Origin: Phycisphaerales bacterium UBA7708
GTDB taxonomy: Bacteria > Planctomycetota > Phycisphaerae > Sedimentisphaerales > Anaerohalosphaeraceae
Assembly: GCA_002482415.1 (NCBI GenBank)
Contig: DLFY01000036.1
Coordinates: 23,978-34,224, forward strand
DNA: 10,247 nt
Reading direction: 5' to 3'
The translations under genes were made by a program, and so were the position numbers. The notes beneath the pieces were generated by a model. The model worked only from the letters and a program-made list of their open reading frames with translations, was not told the DNA's origin and ran no database searches. Shown here piece after piece: positions 1 through 8,500 of the stretch (position 1 is its first letter; each line of letters opens with the position of its first letter).

Positions 1-3000
1 ATTGGCCGCAACCACGACATACTGGCCGGGGGCAAGACTTTGGACGGGGCTTCCTGCAAAGACAAAGCTGATGCCTTCGCTGAATACCACGTACTTGAGG
101 TCCAGAGCCGTCGGGCCGGTATTGCATAATTCGATGAATTCATAATCACTGCCGCCGGCCGGGGCATACATTATTTCCGTAATCCGCAGGAAGTCCCGCA
201 GGGGCCGTTCCTGCAGTGTGGAGGTCATGGTAATCGTGTCAGAACCCACAAGTTCGCCCTTGAATCCATAGGCATGGAAAACCAGATTGTTGACGCCCGG
301 TTCCAGGGGAACCGTTGCCGTCCAGAGAAAGACTTTGCTGGTGCCGGTACCCTGACTGGTCCATTGCAATTCCAGCGGTGACTCTATGCCCTCCAGATAA
401 ATATTCCGGACATCCATCCATGCCTTTCCGGATACCTGGGCATAATCGCTATCCACGGTTGCGTCAGCAGAGGTGATTTCGAAAGCGTACTTCGGGGCGA
501 TGCGGCTGTTAAGCTCGCTTAACAGGTACTGGCTTCGCTGATGGATAAAGGTCAGGTACGCCCCAAAGTCCTGTCCAGCCAGAAGCTGTCCGAAATGATT
601 TGCCCAGTAGGACATATACATCTGGTTATAGGAGGTATTCAGCAGGTGGTACATGTGGCCGTAGTACAGTCTTTCATACCCGGCATAGGCAATCATCTTA
701 TTCAGGTCGCTGTTGGGAACCAGCGAGCGGTACGCATCATACGCATAATCTAGGTCGTGCGGGAAGTAGAGCACGCGATTATCCGACGGCCTGACATAGA
801 ACATGGCATTATGATTGGCGTTGTCGCCGGCATAATTGTCGCCGGACCCGCTGGCCACGGCAATCGCAAAGGAATTGAGCCACTGGTCCACATCAATGCA
901 GTCCGGCAGATTGGTGTAATAGGCCGGCGAGGCATCTCCGAATATGCCGGTAAACTGCATCAGCCGGTCATAGGAATCCTGTGCCCGGTTGTTCTTGCCC
1001 AGATACAGCCAGCGATAGCTTTCCTTGTCCTGCCCGAGGCTGATAATCGGAACACCCACCGGAATATCCGGCAGGGGGCGTTTGAAATCTTCCTCGCCGC
1101 CGATGGTGGTGGTTGGGAAATACACCAGTTCATATTCGTACAGATAACCGCTGCTGCCGTCTTCGAACTGTGAGTCGAGGTACTCGTCGTTATAGCGGGC
1201 AAGCTGCAACTCAGCGGTGCTGGTGTGTTCGGCTCGAAGCGGCATGACCTTGATCAGATCACTGTATTTGCTGACGACCGCGCCGGAATGATTCATCACC
1301 TGGTTAATGAGGATTTCCCGCTGTCCGAAGCCGACGCCCTGCGAGCGGTCGATGGCCACGGTTTTATGGACGCCGCGGAATAGCTGGTCGGCACGAAACG
1401 ACACGTTGAATCCGACTTCGTTGGCCGGGGTGCGGTGATGCTGACTTCCCTTGAGGCGAACACCGACATCATAAAAGATTTCATCTTCATCATAAATGGC
1501 CGTGGCTCCAACCCGGTCATTGCTCATTACATTAATTTCGGTATGCAGCCATGCGTCGTCCTGTGCGGTCATGATGATTCTGACATTGTGCAGGCCGTTA
1601 GTGGCGGCCAGGCCGTCGTTGACCCGGTAAAGTGCCCGGGAATCAGGGCCTGCGGCGGGGGCTGTTGAAACAGCTCCCTGCTGATCTGCAGCCTGGACAT
1701 AAAACTGAACCACCGTCCCGGCAGTCTGGGCCGGAATGATGCCGGCATAAGTTCCATCCGATTGTACGGTCATGGCGGATGTGTTCCAGGTCTGCCCATC
1801 GAGCCGCCAGTACAGAGTTGCCGTGGCTATTCCCTGTGGGTCACTGGCCTCAACAGAGACGATGACGGGTTCGAAATTCTGCGGGACGGCCGGCTTGTGG
1901 GTCAGGTTCGAAAAAACCGGCCCGGGGTTGCTCTGGTAACAGGAGTTCTGTGTACCGGGTGTTCCATTCAGATGCGGTTTGTCGATGAGGGTTGTTTTGG
2001 CCAGTCGGTTGAAGTACAGCCGGGTATTAAGCTGATTGGAGCCGGAAATCCATTTGGCCCGGAACGAAATTTCATACGTTCGTCCGTTGACAATGCTGCG
2101 GCCCGAGGCCAGAGTTGTTTCGAGGTGATTATGCATGTGGTCGGTCGGTCCGGTGGAGATCAGGTTCAGGACGTGGTTTTGCGGATTATCCGGGTCAGGT
2201 ATGACCGTGCAGTGCCGATGCGAGCCCAGAAGCCGCCACTTGCTGTCGGCGGGACTTGTCTCAAAGGTTCCGTTTTGAATCAACTGGATTTTTGTGCCGT
2301 CGGGGTCCTCGATGACGCTGATATTATCCAGCAGGATTTGTCCGGCATCGAGCATGCCGATGACGAACTCGCGCCATTGAGAATCCGGCCAGGATACCGA
2401 ACTGGGCTGGGCAATCCCGCGATAGGTGTAGGTTTTCCACTGGCTTTTGCCACTCTCATCGCTGGCATACCAGGATTGAGGATTGCTGTTGTCGGCATCA
2501 GGATTTCGCAGCTCCAGACTGGCGTTATAGCCGTCGGCCATGCTTGGCCAGGGGCGATCATCAAAATACACAACCTCATCCGCAACATTTCCATTGGCGT
2601 CCGCCAGTTTAACTTTTCCGCCGCTGTTGGGCAGCCGGCCTTCAAAATTGCCGACCACCGCAATAGATGGATATTGCGACAACAACGCAGCCTGATCCCG
2701 AGCCACAACCAGATAGGCTCCTGCGGCAAGGATGGTATTCGGGGCAAAGCTGAAATCAATATCGCCTTTCATCTGCCAGGCTGACAGATTGACAGGCTGT
2801 GAGCCTTTGTTGAACAGTTCGACCCATTCTTCGATGGATTCGTCCGCCTCGACCGGGGCCGTCACCTCTTCGCGGATAATCAGTTCAGGCAGAATCAGCA
2901 GGTCTGTACTTCGGACGCCGTAATTTAATCCATGAATCGCCAGTATGTTTTGGCCGGATTTGAGGCTGCCGATATATGCCGACACATCGATGGTTTCGTA

Positions 3001-5424
3001 TCCGTAGGATTCATGGGATGTGGTCGCACCGCTGGTATAGGTCGGGGAAGCAGGGGCGTTGCGTTCGGCAATCTTCTGGCCGTTCAGGTATACGATGAAT
3101 CCGTCATCGTATTTGATATTCAGCGTCATCGATTCAACGGTTATCTGACTTGTCCAGTCGAAAGGGATTCGTGCATAGAAGGACTGTCGCACGTTGTAGA
3201 TTTCATCATAGATATCGGTTCCGATATCGGTCAGATAGTCCGGGTCCCGATCATAGCCGATGCCGGTGGTATTTCCGGTTCCGGCTGTCCATGCGGAATC
3301 ATTGAAAGGTTCATTTCCGCCGGTCCATGTTGTTCCGAAGGAGTTATCCGATGGAATAATGACGAATGCCTCGGCTCCCGCAGGCACCAAGACCGTGGTC
3401 TGGTATTCCCCGGGCCGGGCGAGAGTGTCGCCCTTGTGATACATGATTTCGTTGATGACGATATCGGTATGAAGCTGGATGTCGTTGGCCTGACCCGGTG
3501 TTGCCGTCTCGGGGACATACCACGGTCCGCGTGCGGCGGTCAGACGTGCCTGAGCTGTGCCCTTCACGGCCGCTGCATCCATAACGCCGGCCTGCTGGGG
3601 CGTATAGAGAAACAGTTTGTCATCCTCTGCCGGACGAAATCCAAGGACGCTCTCATCCACCGACAGATACTGTTTGGGTGCAAGTGTCTGTGAAGGAAAG
3701 ATATACCGGGTGGAACTGCTGCCGTTGAGCGACAGGACCGCGCCGGCCAGATTGACCTGCCGGGAGCCGGCGTTGGCGATCTCAACCCAGAAAGGCTGGC
3801 TGGTGAATGCAGGAATCTCCGTGAATATCAGCGACAAGCCTTCTCCCGGCGGGATGGGTGTTTCGGTGACATTCAGTTCCGCCAGGAAGAATAAATCATT
3901 CTGTCCGCCGACGGCCTGATGAACCTCGACTGCCAGGGTATTCAATCCATCCTGAAGCGCATCCGCCGGCAGGGTAAGCGGCCCGATCCATGCAGGCGAT
4001 GCCAGATTGTCGATGGCGGCATCCGTATAAGCGATTGAGCCGGACGGCATATTGGTGCGGTAAATTTCTACATTGTTCAGATAAAATACAGCGCCGTCAT
4101 CGACCAGTCCTTCCAGTTGCAGACCCAGCGTCGCAGAGTCGGGTTTATTATAGGAGAATGTCTTGCGAAAATAGGTTGTCGTCGGACAGGCCGGCAGTTG
4201 GGTTCTGCCGTAATCAGCAACGGCAGTGCCTTCCATCCTGACTCGCAGCCCGGCGGGATTGACATCGGAGCCTTCATTGGTGAACACGAATTGAAGCGTG
4301 TTGAGTCCTTCGATAAATCCGGAGTTGATGACAAAGGGGCCATACCACTGGTTAAAACTGGGGCATGTGATTGCCGTACTGACACCATTAATCAGGACAT
4401 TATCCACGCGATTGTCTGCTGACAGATATAAGGTAATTCCTGCAGTTGTCGGATCCCAGCCGGTCAGATCAAAAGTCGTTGCGATATAAAACTGCCCCGG
4501 TGCCTGATTATCCGTCCCCTGACCGCTGAAGCCGATCCATTGTGATGCTGCATCATTGGCCAGCCATGCGGGGTGATTCTGCATGGCAATGACCTGCTGG
4601 CCGGTGGCGACAAAGCGATAATGTGGATCATACTGACCCGGCGACAGGGGATTGCCCTCGTTGTCCAGCCCGCTGCTGAACAGTGTCGTGATTTTCTCCG
4701 GCTCGCCGCTGCCGCCTGTAGGGCCATAATAAAAACCCGCCTGACCAACCGACCATGTGCTGTCGGAATACCCGGCCTGACGCCAGGTCTGGCCCAAATT
4801 GCTGCCCTGACTGTTAAAACGCCAGGTATCATTTTTGCCGACTAATCCGTGTTGTACCGGACGCATATCCAGAACAGGGAAATTTTCCGTCCCCGGAGTG
4901 CCGCCAATCTGACTGCTCCAAGTCCAGTTTTCGGCTGCGGCACTGGCCTTGTTTTTATGTTTTTTGGCCAGCGTTACACCGGCACCATCCGGTGCCACAG
5001 GCCAGTCGCCTTTGTCGTTATATTCCATAGCGTCCATTAACCGGCCGCTGTTGTTTTCCAGTCTTAGTTTTTCGCCCGCATTGGATAAACTTCCATTAAA
5101 CGGACCCAAAATGCCGGTTACGTTGGTTTCCGCCTCCATCGCGGCAGGGGATTGGGCGATAAGAAGATACCCGCCGCCAGGCAGAAAGGTGCCTTCGGGG
5201 AAGGTGTAATTGACACCGTCTTTGATGGACCAGCCGGAGATATCCACATCCACGGCCATCTGGTTGTGCAGTTCAATCCATTCTCCCGAAGTTTGAGTTT
5301 GTCCGGGGTGATACATGATTTCGTTGAAAACAACGACACTGTCGGCCCGCAGCGATGTATTCAGGCCGCAAATACCAAGGATAAGACATCCAAACCATGA
5401 TGCAATACGCCGATTGAACTTCAT
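1..5424 (-). CDS. Very large secreted lamin-tail-domain / CotH kinase-like protein (3' end missing)
   Basis: A single frame is open from ATG 5424 to base 1 (1808 codons, no stop seen), so the C-terminus is outside the window. A signal peptide spans 1-27 ('RRIASWFGCLILGICGLNTSLRA', cleavage before DS). Approximate order: lamin-tail domain (LTD) 1, 29-180 ('NEIMYHPG', 'EWIELHN', end 'GTPGTEN'); galactose-binding-like part one 195-255; inserted beta domain 262-400 ('HYRFVATG', 'ASQWIGF'); part two 412-520 ('TTYFRKTF', 'DDGAVFYLNNVEIYR'); LTD2 528-640; LTD3 first half 650-672; inserted galactose-binding-like domain 675-850; LTD3 second half 862-985; CBM-like 985-1160 ('LIQNGTFE'); Ig/FN3-like 1167-1262; CotH-like 1275-1640; Ig-like 1645-1735; LTD4 from 1745. 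CotH landmarks are 'GVRLKGSQHHR' (K1325), 'NHNAMFYV' (about 1536) and 'FPHDLDYAYD' (D1557, D1559). Bacillus CotH is a secretory-pathway protein kinase that phosphorylates coat proteins; activity here is unproven. LTDs are common in planctomycete surface proteins. It is likely exported and probably transcribed separately. Confidence 0.9.
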   Translation of the reverse strand, partial: MKFNRRIASWFGCLILGICGLNTSLRADSVVVFNEIMYHPGQTQTSGEWIELHNQMAVDVDISGWSIKDGVNYTFPEGTFLPGGGYLLIAQSPAAMEAETNVTGILGPFNGSLSNAGEKLRLENNSGRLMDAMEYNDKGDWPVAPDGAGVTLAKKHKNKASAAAENWTWSSQIGGTPGTENFPVLDMRPVQHGLVGKNDTWRFNSQGSNLGQTWRQAGYSDSTWSVGQAGFYYGPTGGSGEPEKITTLFSSGLDNEGNPLSPGQYDPHYRFVATGQQVIAMQNHPAWLANDAASQWIGFSGQGTDNQAPGQFYIATTFDLTGWDPTTAGITLYLSADNRVDNVLINGVSTAITCPSFNQWYGPFVINSGFIEGLNTLQFVFTNEGSDVNPAGLRVRMEGTAVADYGRTQLPACPTTTYFRKTFSYNKPDSATLGLQLEGLVDDGAVFYLNNVEIYRTNMPSGSIAYTDAAIDNLASPAWIGPLTLPADALQDGLNTLAVEVHQAVGGQNDLFFLAELNVTETPIPPGEGLSLIFTEIPAFTSQPFWVEIANAGSRQVNLAGAVLSLNGSSSTRYIFPSQTLAPKQYLSVDESVLGFRPAEDDKLFLYTPQQAGVMDAAAVKGTAQARLTAARGPWYVPETATPGQANDIQLHTDIVINEIMYHKGDTLARPGEYQTTVLVPAGAEAFVIIPSDNSFGTTWTGGNEPFNDSAWTAGTGNTTGIGYDRDPDYLTDIGTDIYDEIYNVRQSFYARIPFDWTSQITVESMTLNIKYDDGFIVYLNGQKIAERNAPASPTYTSGATTSHESYGYETIDVSAYIGSLKSGQNILAIHGLNYGVRSTDLLILPELIIREEVTAPVEADESIEEWVELFNKGSQPVNLSAWQMKGDIDFSFAPNTILAAGAYLVVARDQAALLSQYPSIAVVGNFEGRLPNSGGKVKLADANGNVADEVVYFDDRPWPSMADGYNASLELRNPDADNSNPQSWYASDESGKSQWKTYTYRGIAQPSSVSWPDSQWREFVIGMLDAGQILLDNISVIEDPDGTKIQLIQNGTFETSPADSKWRLLGSHRHCTVIPDPDNPQNHVLNLISTGPTDHMHNHLETTLASGRSIVNGRTYEISFRAKWISGSNQLNTRLYFNRLAKTTLIDKPHLNGTPGTQNSCYQSNPGPVFSNLTHKPAVPQNFEPVIVSVEASDPQGIATATLYWRLDGQTWNTSAMTVQSDGTYAGIIPAQTAGTVVQFYVQAADQQGAVSTAPAAGPDSRALYRVNDGLAATNGLHNVRIIMTAQDDAWLHTEINVMSNDRVGATAIYDEDEIFYDVGVRLKGSQHHRTPANEVGFNVSFRADQLFRGVHKTVAIDRSQGVGFGQREILINQVMNHSGAVVSKYSDLIKVMPLRAEHTSTAELQLARYNDEYLDSQFEDGSSGYLYEYELVYFPTTTIGGEEDFKRPLPDIPVGVPIISLGQDKESYRWLYLGKNNRAQDSYDRLMQFTGIFGDASPAYYTNLPDCIDVDQWLNSFAIAVASGSGDNYAGDNANHNAMFYVRPSDNRVLYFPHDLDYAYDAYRSLVPNSDLNKMIAYAGYERLYYGHMYHLLNTSYNQMYMSYWANHFGQLLAGQDFGAYLTFIHQRSQYLLSELNSRIAPKYAFEITSADATVDSDYAQVSGKAWMDVRNIYLEGIESPLELQWTSQGTGTSKVFLWTATVPLEPGVNNLVFHAYGFKGELVGSDTITMTSTLQERPLRDFLRITEIMYAPAGGSDYEFIELCNTGPTALDLKYVVFSEGISFVFAGSPVQSLAPGQYVVVAAN
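3436..3455 (-). repeat. 20-bp direct repeat copy 2 (LTD3 'NEIMYH' motif)
   Basis: Second copy of the 20-base identity, encoding 'INEIMYHK' at the start of the split third lamin-tail domain. The related motif in LTD4 ('TEIMYAP', near 165-190) has diverged at DNA level. Confidence 0.6.
5308..5327 (-). repeat. 20-bp direct repeat copy 1 (LTD1 'NEIMYH' motif)
   Basis: Exactly identical over 20 bases to 3436-3455. It encodes the first strand of LTD1, '(V/F)NEIMYH'. The two copies are in the same frame, 1872 bases (624 codons) apart. Confidence 0.6.
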
Positions 5425-5429
5425 AAACA

Positions 5430-5434
5430 CCCCT
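5430..5434 (-). promoter_or_regulatory. Weak ribosome binding site of the CotH/LTD gene
   Basis: AGGGG on the minus strand, 5 nt before ATG 5424. It is weaker than the sites of the two upstream genes. The start is supported mainly by the signal peptide that follows directly. The 5425-5503 interval between this gene and the terminator must hold its promoter if it is transcribed alone, but I see no convincing -35/-10 pair there. Confidence 0.5.
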
Positions 5435-5503
5435 GCAAATCAATGCATAATGTTGACTGTGCTGAAATTCTTTGCCCCCATCAGGCTGCGAAGCTCTGCT
5501 GCA

Positions 5504-5540
5504 TGAAAAGACGGGCAGGGATCAACAGCATCCCTGCCCG
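5504..5540 (-). terminator. Intrinsic terminator after the LamG-protein gene
   Basis: On the minus strand a perfect 11-bp GC-rich stem (CGGGCAGGGAT / ATCCCTGCCCG, positions 5540-5530 and 5522-5512) closes a 7-nt loop and is followed at once by TCTTTTC. It begins 26 nt past the TAA stop of the LamG protein. The U-tract is short and interrupted, but the stem is the strongest hairpin noticed in the window. Confidence 0.85.
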
Positions 5541-5565
5541 ATTACGATACGATACAAAACTTACA

Positions 5566-8500
5566 TTACAGGCCGGTCATCCAGTTTTCGGCCAGTTTCT
5601 CAAAGTCCAGCAGATTGACGAAGCAGTCACCGGTCAAATCCTGCTCCAGTGTCCCGAATGAAGGCACACAATCGGTCGTGCTGTCGGCCAGTTCAATGCT
5701 GTCAATGTAGAGGGTTCCGGTATCGGCGCCGCCATCTTCGATGGAGTACATAATCTGATACAGATCGGTACAGGTATCGAAGGTCACACCCGCGGGAATC
5801 GGGGCTTCCACGGCTACCCATTCATCCATGGCCACGCCGGTGATGTCGATCGTGATGCGGCCCTTGGTGTGCAGCAGGTTGTCGGTAATGGGGTCAGCAT
5901 AACCGCGTCCATCATAGAAATCGATAATCAGCTTGCTGATGTCGCAGCCTGCCGGTTTCTTGATGCGGGTGATGAAGGTGTCATACAGACTGGAGTTCAT
6001 GCGTTTTTCGATCAGACGCACCGGGATATGGGCATGGGGGCGACCGTCAAAATCATAATCCACACGCAGTACTTGGCTATACTCACTGTCGGTTTCGATT
6101 GACAGGGTCAATAAGCCGAAAGACCCTTTTTCTTCGGTGTAGGCCAGATAATCCTGATAGGTGTTCGGATCATTGGTATAAGCCTCCATGTTTTCCAGCA
6201 CCACCGGTGACGGCTGTACAGCAACATAGTAATCCTCCAGCCATGCATCGGTCAGGGTGTTCAGGTCATCCATGTCGGTGTCGAGGTCGGCGTCGATGTC
6301 GCCCTGCGGCGGCACGATCGCGGCCAACTGCTTGATCTGTTTGGGTGAAAGTTCTCCCTCCCAGATGGTGTATTCATCGAGGATGCCTTTGAAATAACGG
6401 TAATGGCTCATCGTGGGATTCCAGTTGGTGTTCAGCCAGCGAAGCGAGGTTCCCAGGGCCAGCCAGTCCAGTGTAACTTCCCCGGCCGCAACGCCGTTGA
6501 GACTTGCCCGCTTTACACCATCAATGTACATGGTCCAGTTTCCGCCGGCACGGGTGATGATCAGGTTATGCCATCGCCCATCGTTGACCGTGATGCCGGA
6601 GTTGGTGTAGCCAATGGAACCGGGGTCATCACGAACGATCATACACACGCGTCCCGGCAGATCAACCACGCCGTCGGCGCCAATCGTGAAATCAACCAGC
6701 GGATTATCCAGGCTGGAATGCCGCATGGAAAACAGCGGTCCATAGGAACCATAGGTGCGGAAATAGCAGGATACCGAGAAATCCTGGTTCAGCGATGTAG
6801 GCATATAAACACTTGCATTGCTGACATCCACGTATTCATCGGTACCGTTGAGCAGCAGGCCGTTATTGACCAGGCCGGCAACATGCGACACACCGGGTGT
6901 GTTCGGGTCATCAAAGTTCCTGAGGATGCCGTCGGCATCTTCGGAGGACCCCGTCTGATTGGCGATATATCCGGTTGTCTCATCCAGTTTCCACTCAATC
7001 ACCTTCACCGCATCCGGCGGGGGAGTTGTCTGGAAATGCCAGACCGGACTGGTGTAAATCACATTGCCTGCCTCGACGACCTGGACCTGCCAGTAATAGG
7101 TCATGTCTGAATCCAGCGGCGGATCATAGCTGGCTGCGGTTAAGCCGCCGGCATTGACTATCGGGTTGCTCATGGCCGGATTGGCGGCCACTTTCAGATT
7201 GTAGGTCAGATTTGCAACCTGTCCATTGAGAACCCAGCTTAAAATCACATCGGCATCGATGTTGCTGCCGGGCATGGGGGTTGGATTCACATAAACCGGC
7301 GTGGCAATTTCATTACTGAATGCATAGTGATGCCAGCTATCGGCGGTTTGGGCATCAAACGTCACTGTCAGAGTACCGGAGGCCGGCGCAGTGTAAGCAT
7401 ACTTGAACAAATGACCGTTGCCTCTGCCGCCAGTCTCGCCGTCAATATTCTCATCCAGGGCGACGGTACGGCCATCGGCACTGGTGGTGACATTGACCTT
7501 ACGTGTGCCTGGAGTACCCCATGCACGAGTGTACAGAGTCAGGACGTAGTCCTGGCCGGCGGTCAGCCCCGTCAGCGTCAATGTCGGGTTCGGATCAGCA
7601 CCATAGAAGAAATTCCTAATCAATTCACCACCATCACCTGTGACAGTATAACTGCCATTGCCCGTTCCTCCCGCAGCGGCAGTCAGATTCCAGTTGGTGC
7701 CCTGACGGTTGTTGTCATTTTCAAACGCAACGCCGTTAACGGTCGTTGAAACGCCCTCACTGGAATTAAAATTTACTTTGTGGGTATAGACTTTGCCGAC
7801 ACTGATACCCGAATTGGCATCATTGGTCCAGGATGAATCAGACCAATGCTCTTCTTCCCAGATGGTTTTGAAACGGCGTATATCGGTTGTCAGATTCGGT
7901 TCACCATTGATATAGGTTACCACCCGCCAGTAATAGATTGTTTCCCAGTTCAAAGCCGGATCAAAACTGTACTCGCTTTGCTGAGTACTGACGCGCACGG
8001 ACGGATCCAGGTTGGTTACTTTGGTTTCATTGGGGTCCATATAGACATCAAAAATCGGTATTGCCAGGCTTCCCGGAACCCCTTCTTCCCATGCCAAAAT
8101 CGTATCAATCCCGACCTTGGTGACGCCGTCAAAATTGGCAGGGCTGGTGGGATAAATCATAATCGGCGGCATGCCGACGTATTCGCGGTTGGCAAAGGCA
8201 TACAAATGCAGCTTCAGACTACCATCATCGCCGCCCAGTTTCAGGGTGAATTTGCCTTCTGCATCGGCCAGATAAACCCCTACACCCTTGATGCCATTGT
8301 TCCAGCCGTAGAGATTCTGCGGGAAGATGAATGTGCTGGCTCCATGAGTGAAAGTGGCATTACGTGTGGTTGTCGTATCATTTTCCCAGCCTGTGCTGAA
8401 AATGGTTATTTCATACATGGCATTGGGTGTCAGGCCGGTCAACTGCAGTTGTGTGGCATTGTAGTGGAAGTTCTTGGCTAAGTCAGCTCCGGCGCCTGTG

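Noticed and set aside
2280..2759. 159-aa minus-strand ORF in another frame, possibly indicating a frameshift in the large gene
   Set aside because: The main frame stays open through this region and encodes LTD3 and CBM-like sequence in register; the start at 5424 and the residues at base 1 are in the same frame.
1762..2784. 340-aa plus-strand ORF
   Set aside because: It lies antisense within the continuous CotH/LTD frame, which has clear domain signatures across the same bases. The plus-strand product has no recognisable domain and no good ribosome binding site.
2932..3693. 253-aa plus-strand ORF
   Set aside because: Antisense shadow of LTD2/LTD3 of the CotH/LTD protein; the minus-strand frame reads as coherent domains here.
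6403..7110. 235-aa plus-strand ORF
   Set aside because: Antisense to the LamG and FN3-like domains of the 1069-aa protein, with no family resemblance of its own.
7846..8481. 211-aa plus-strand ORF
   Set aside because: Antisense to the first repeat unit of the 1069-aa protein. It is a codon-usage shadow.
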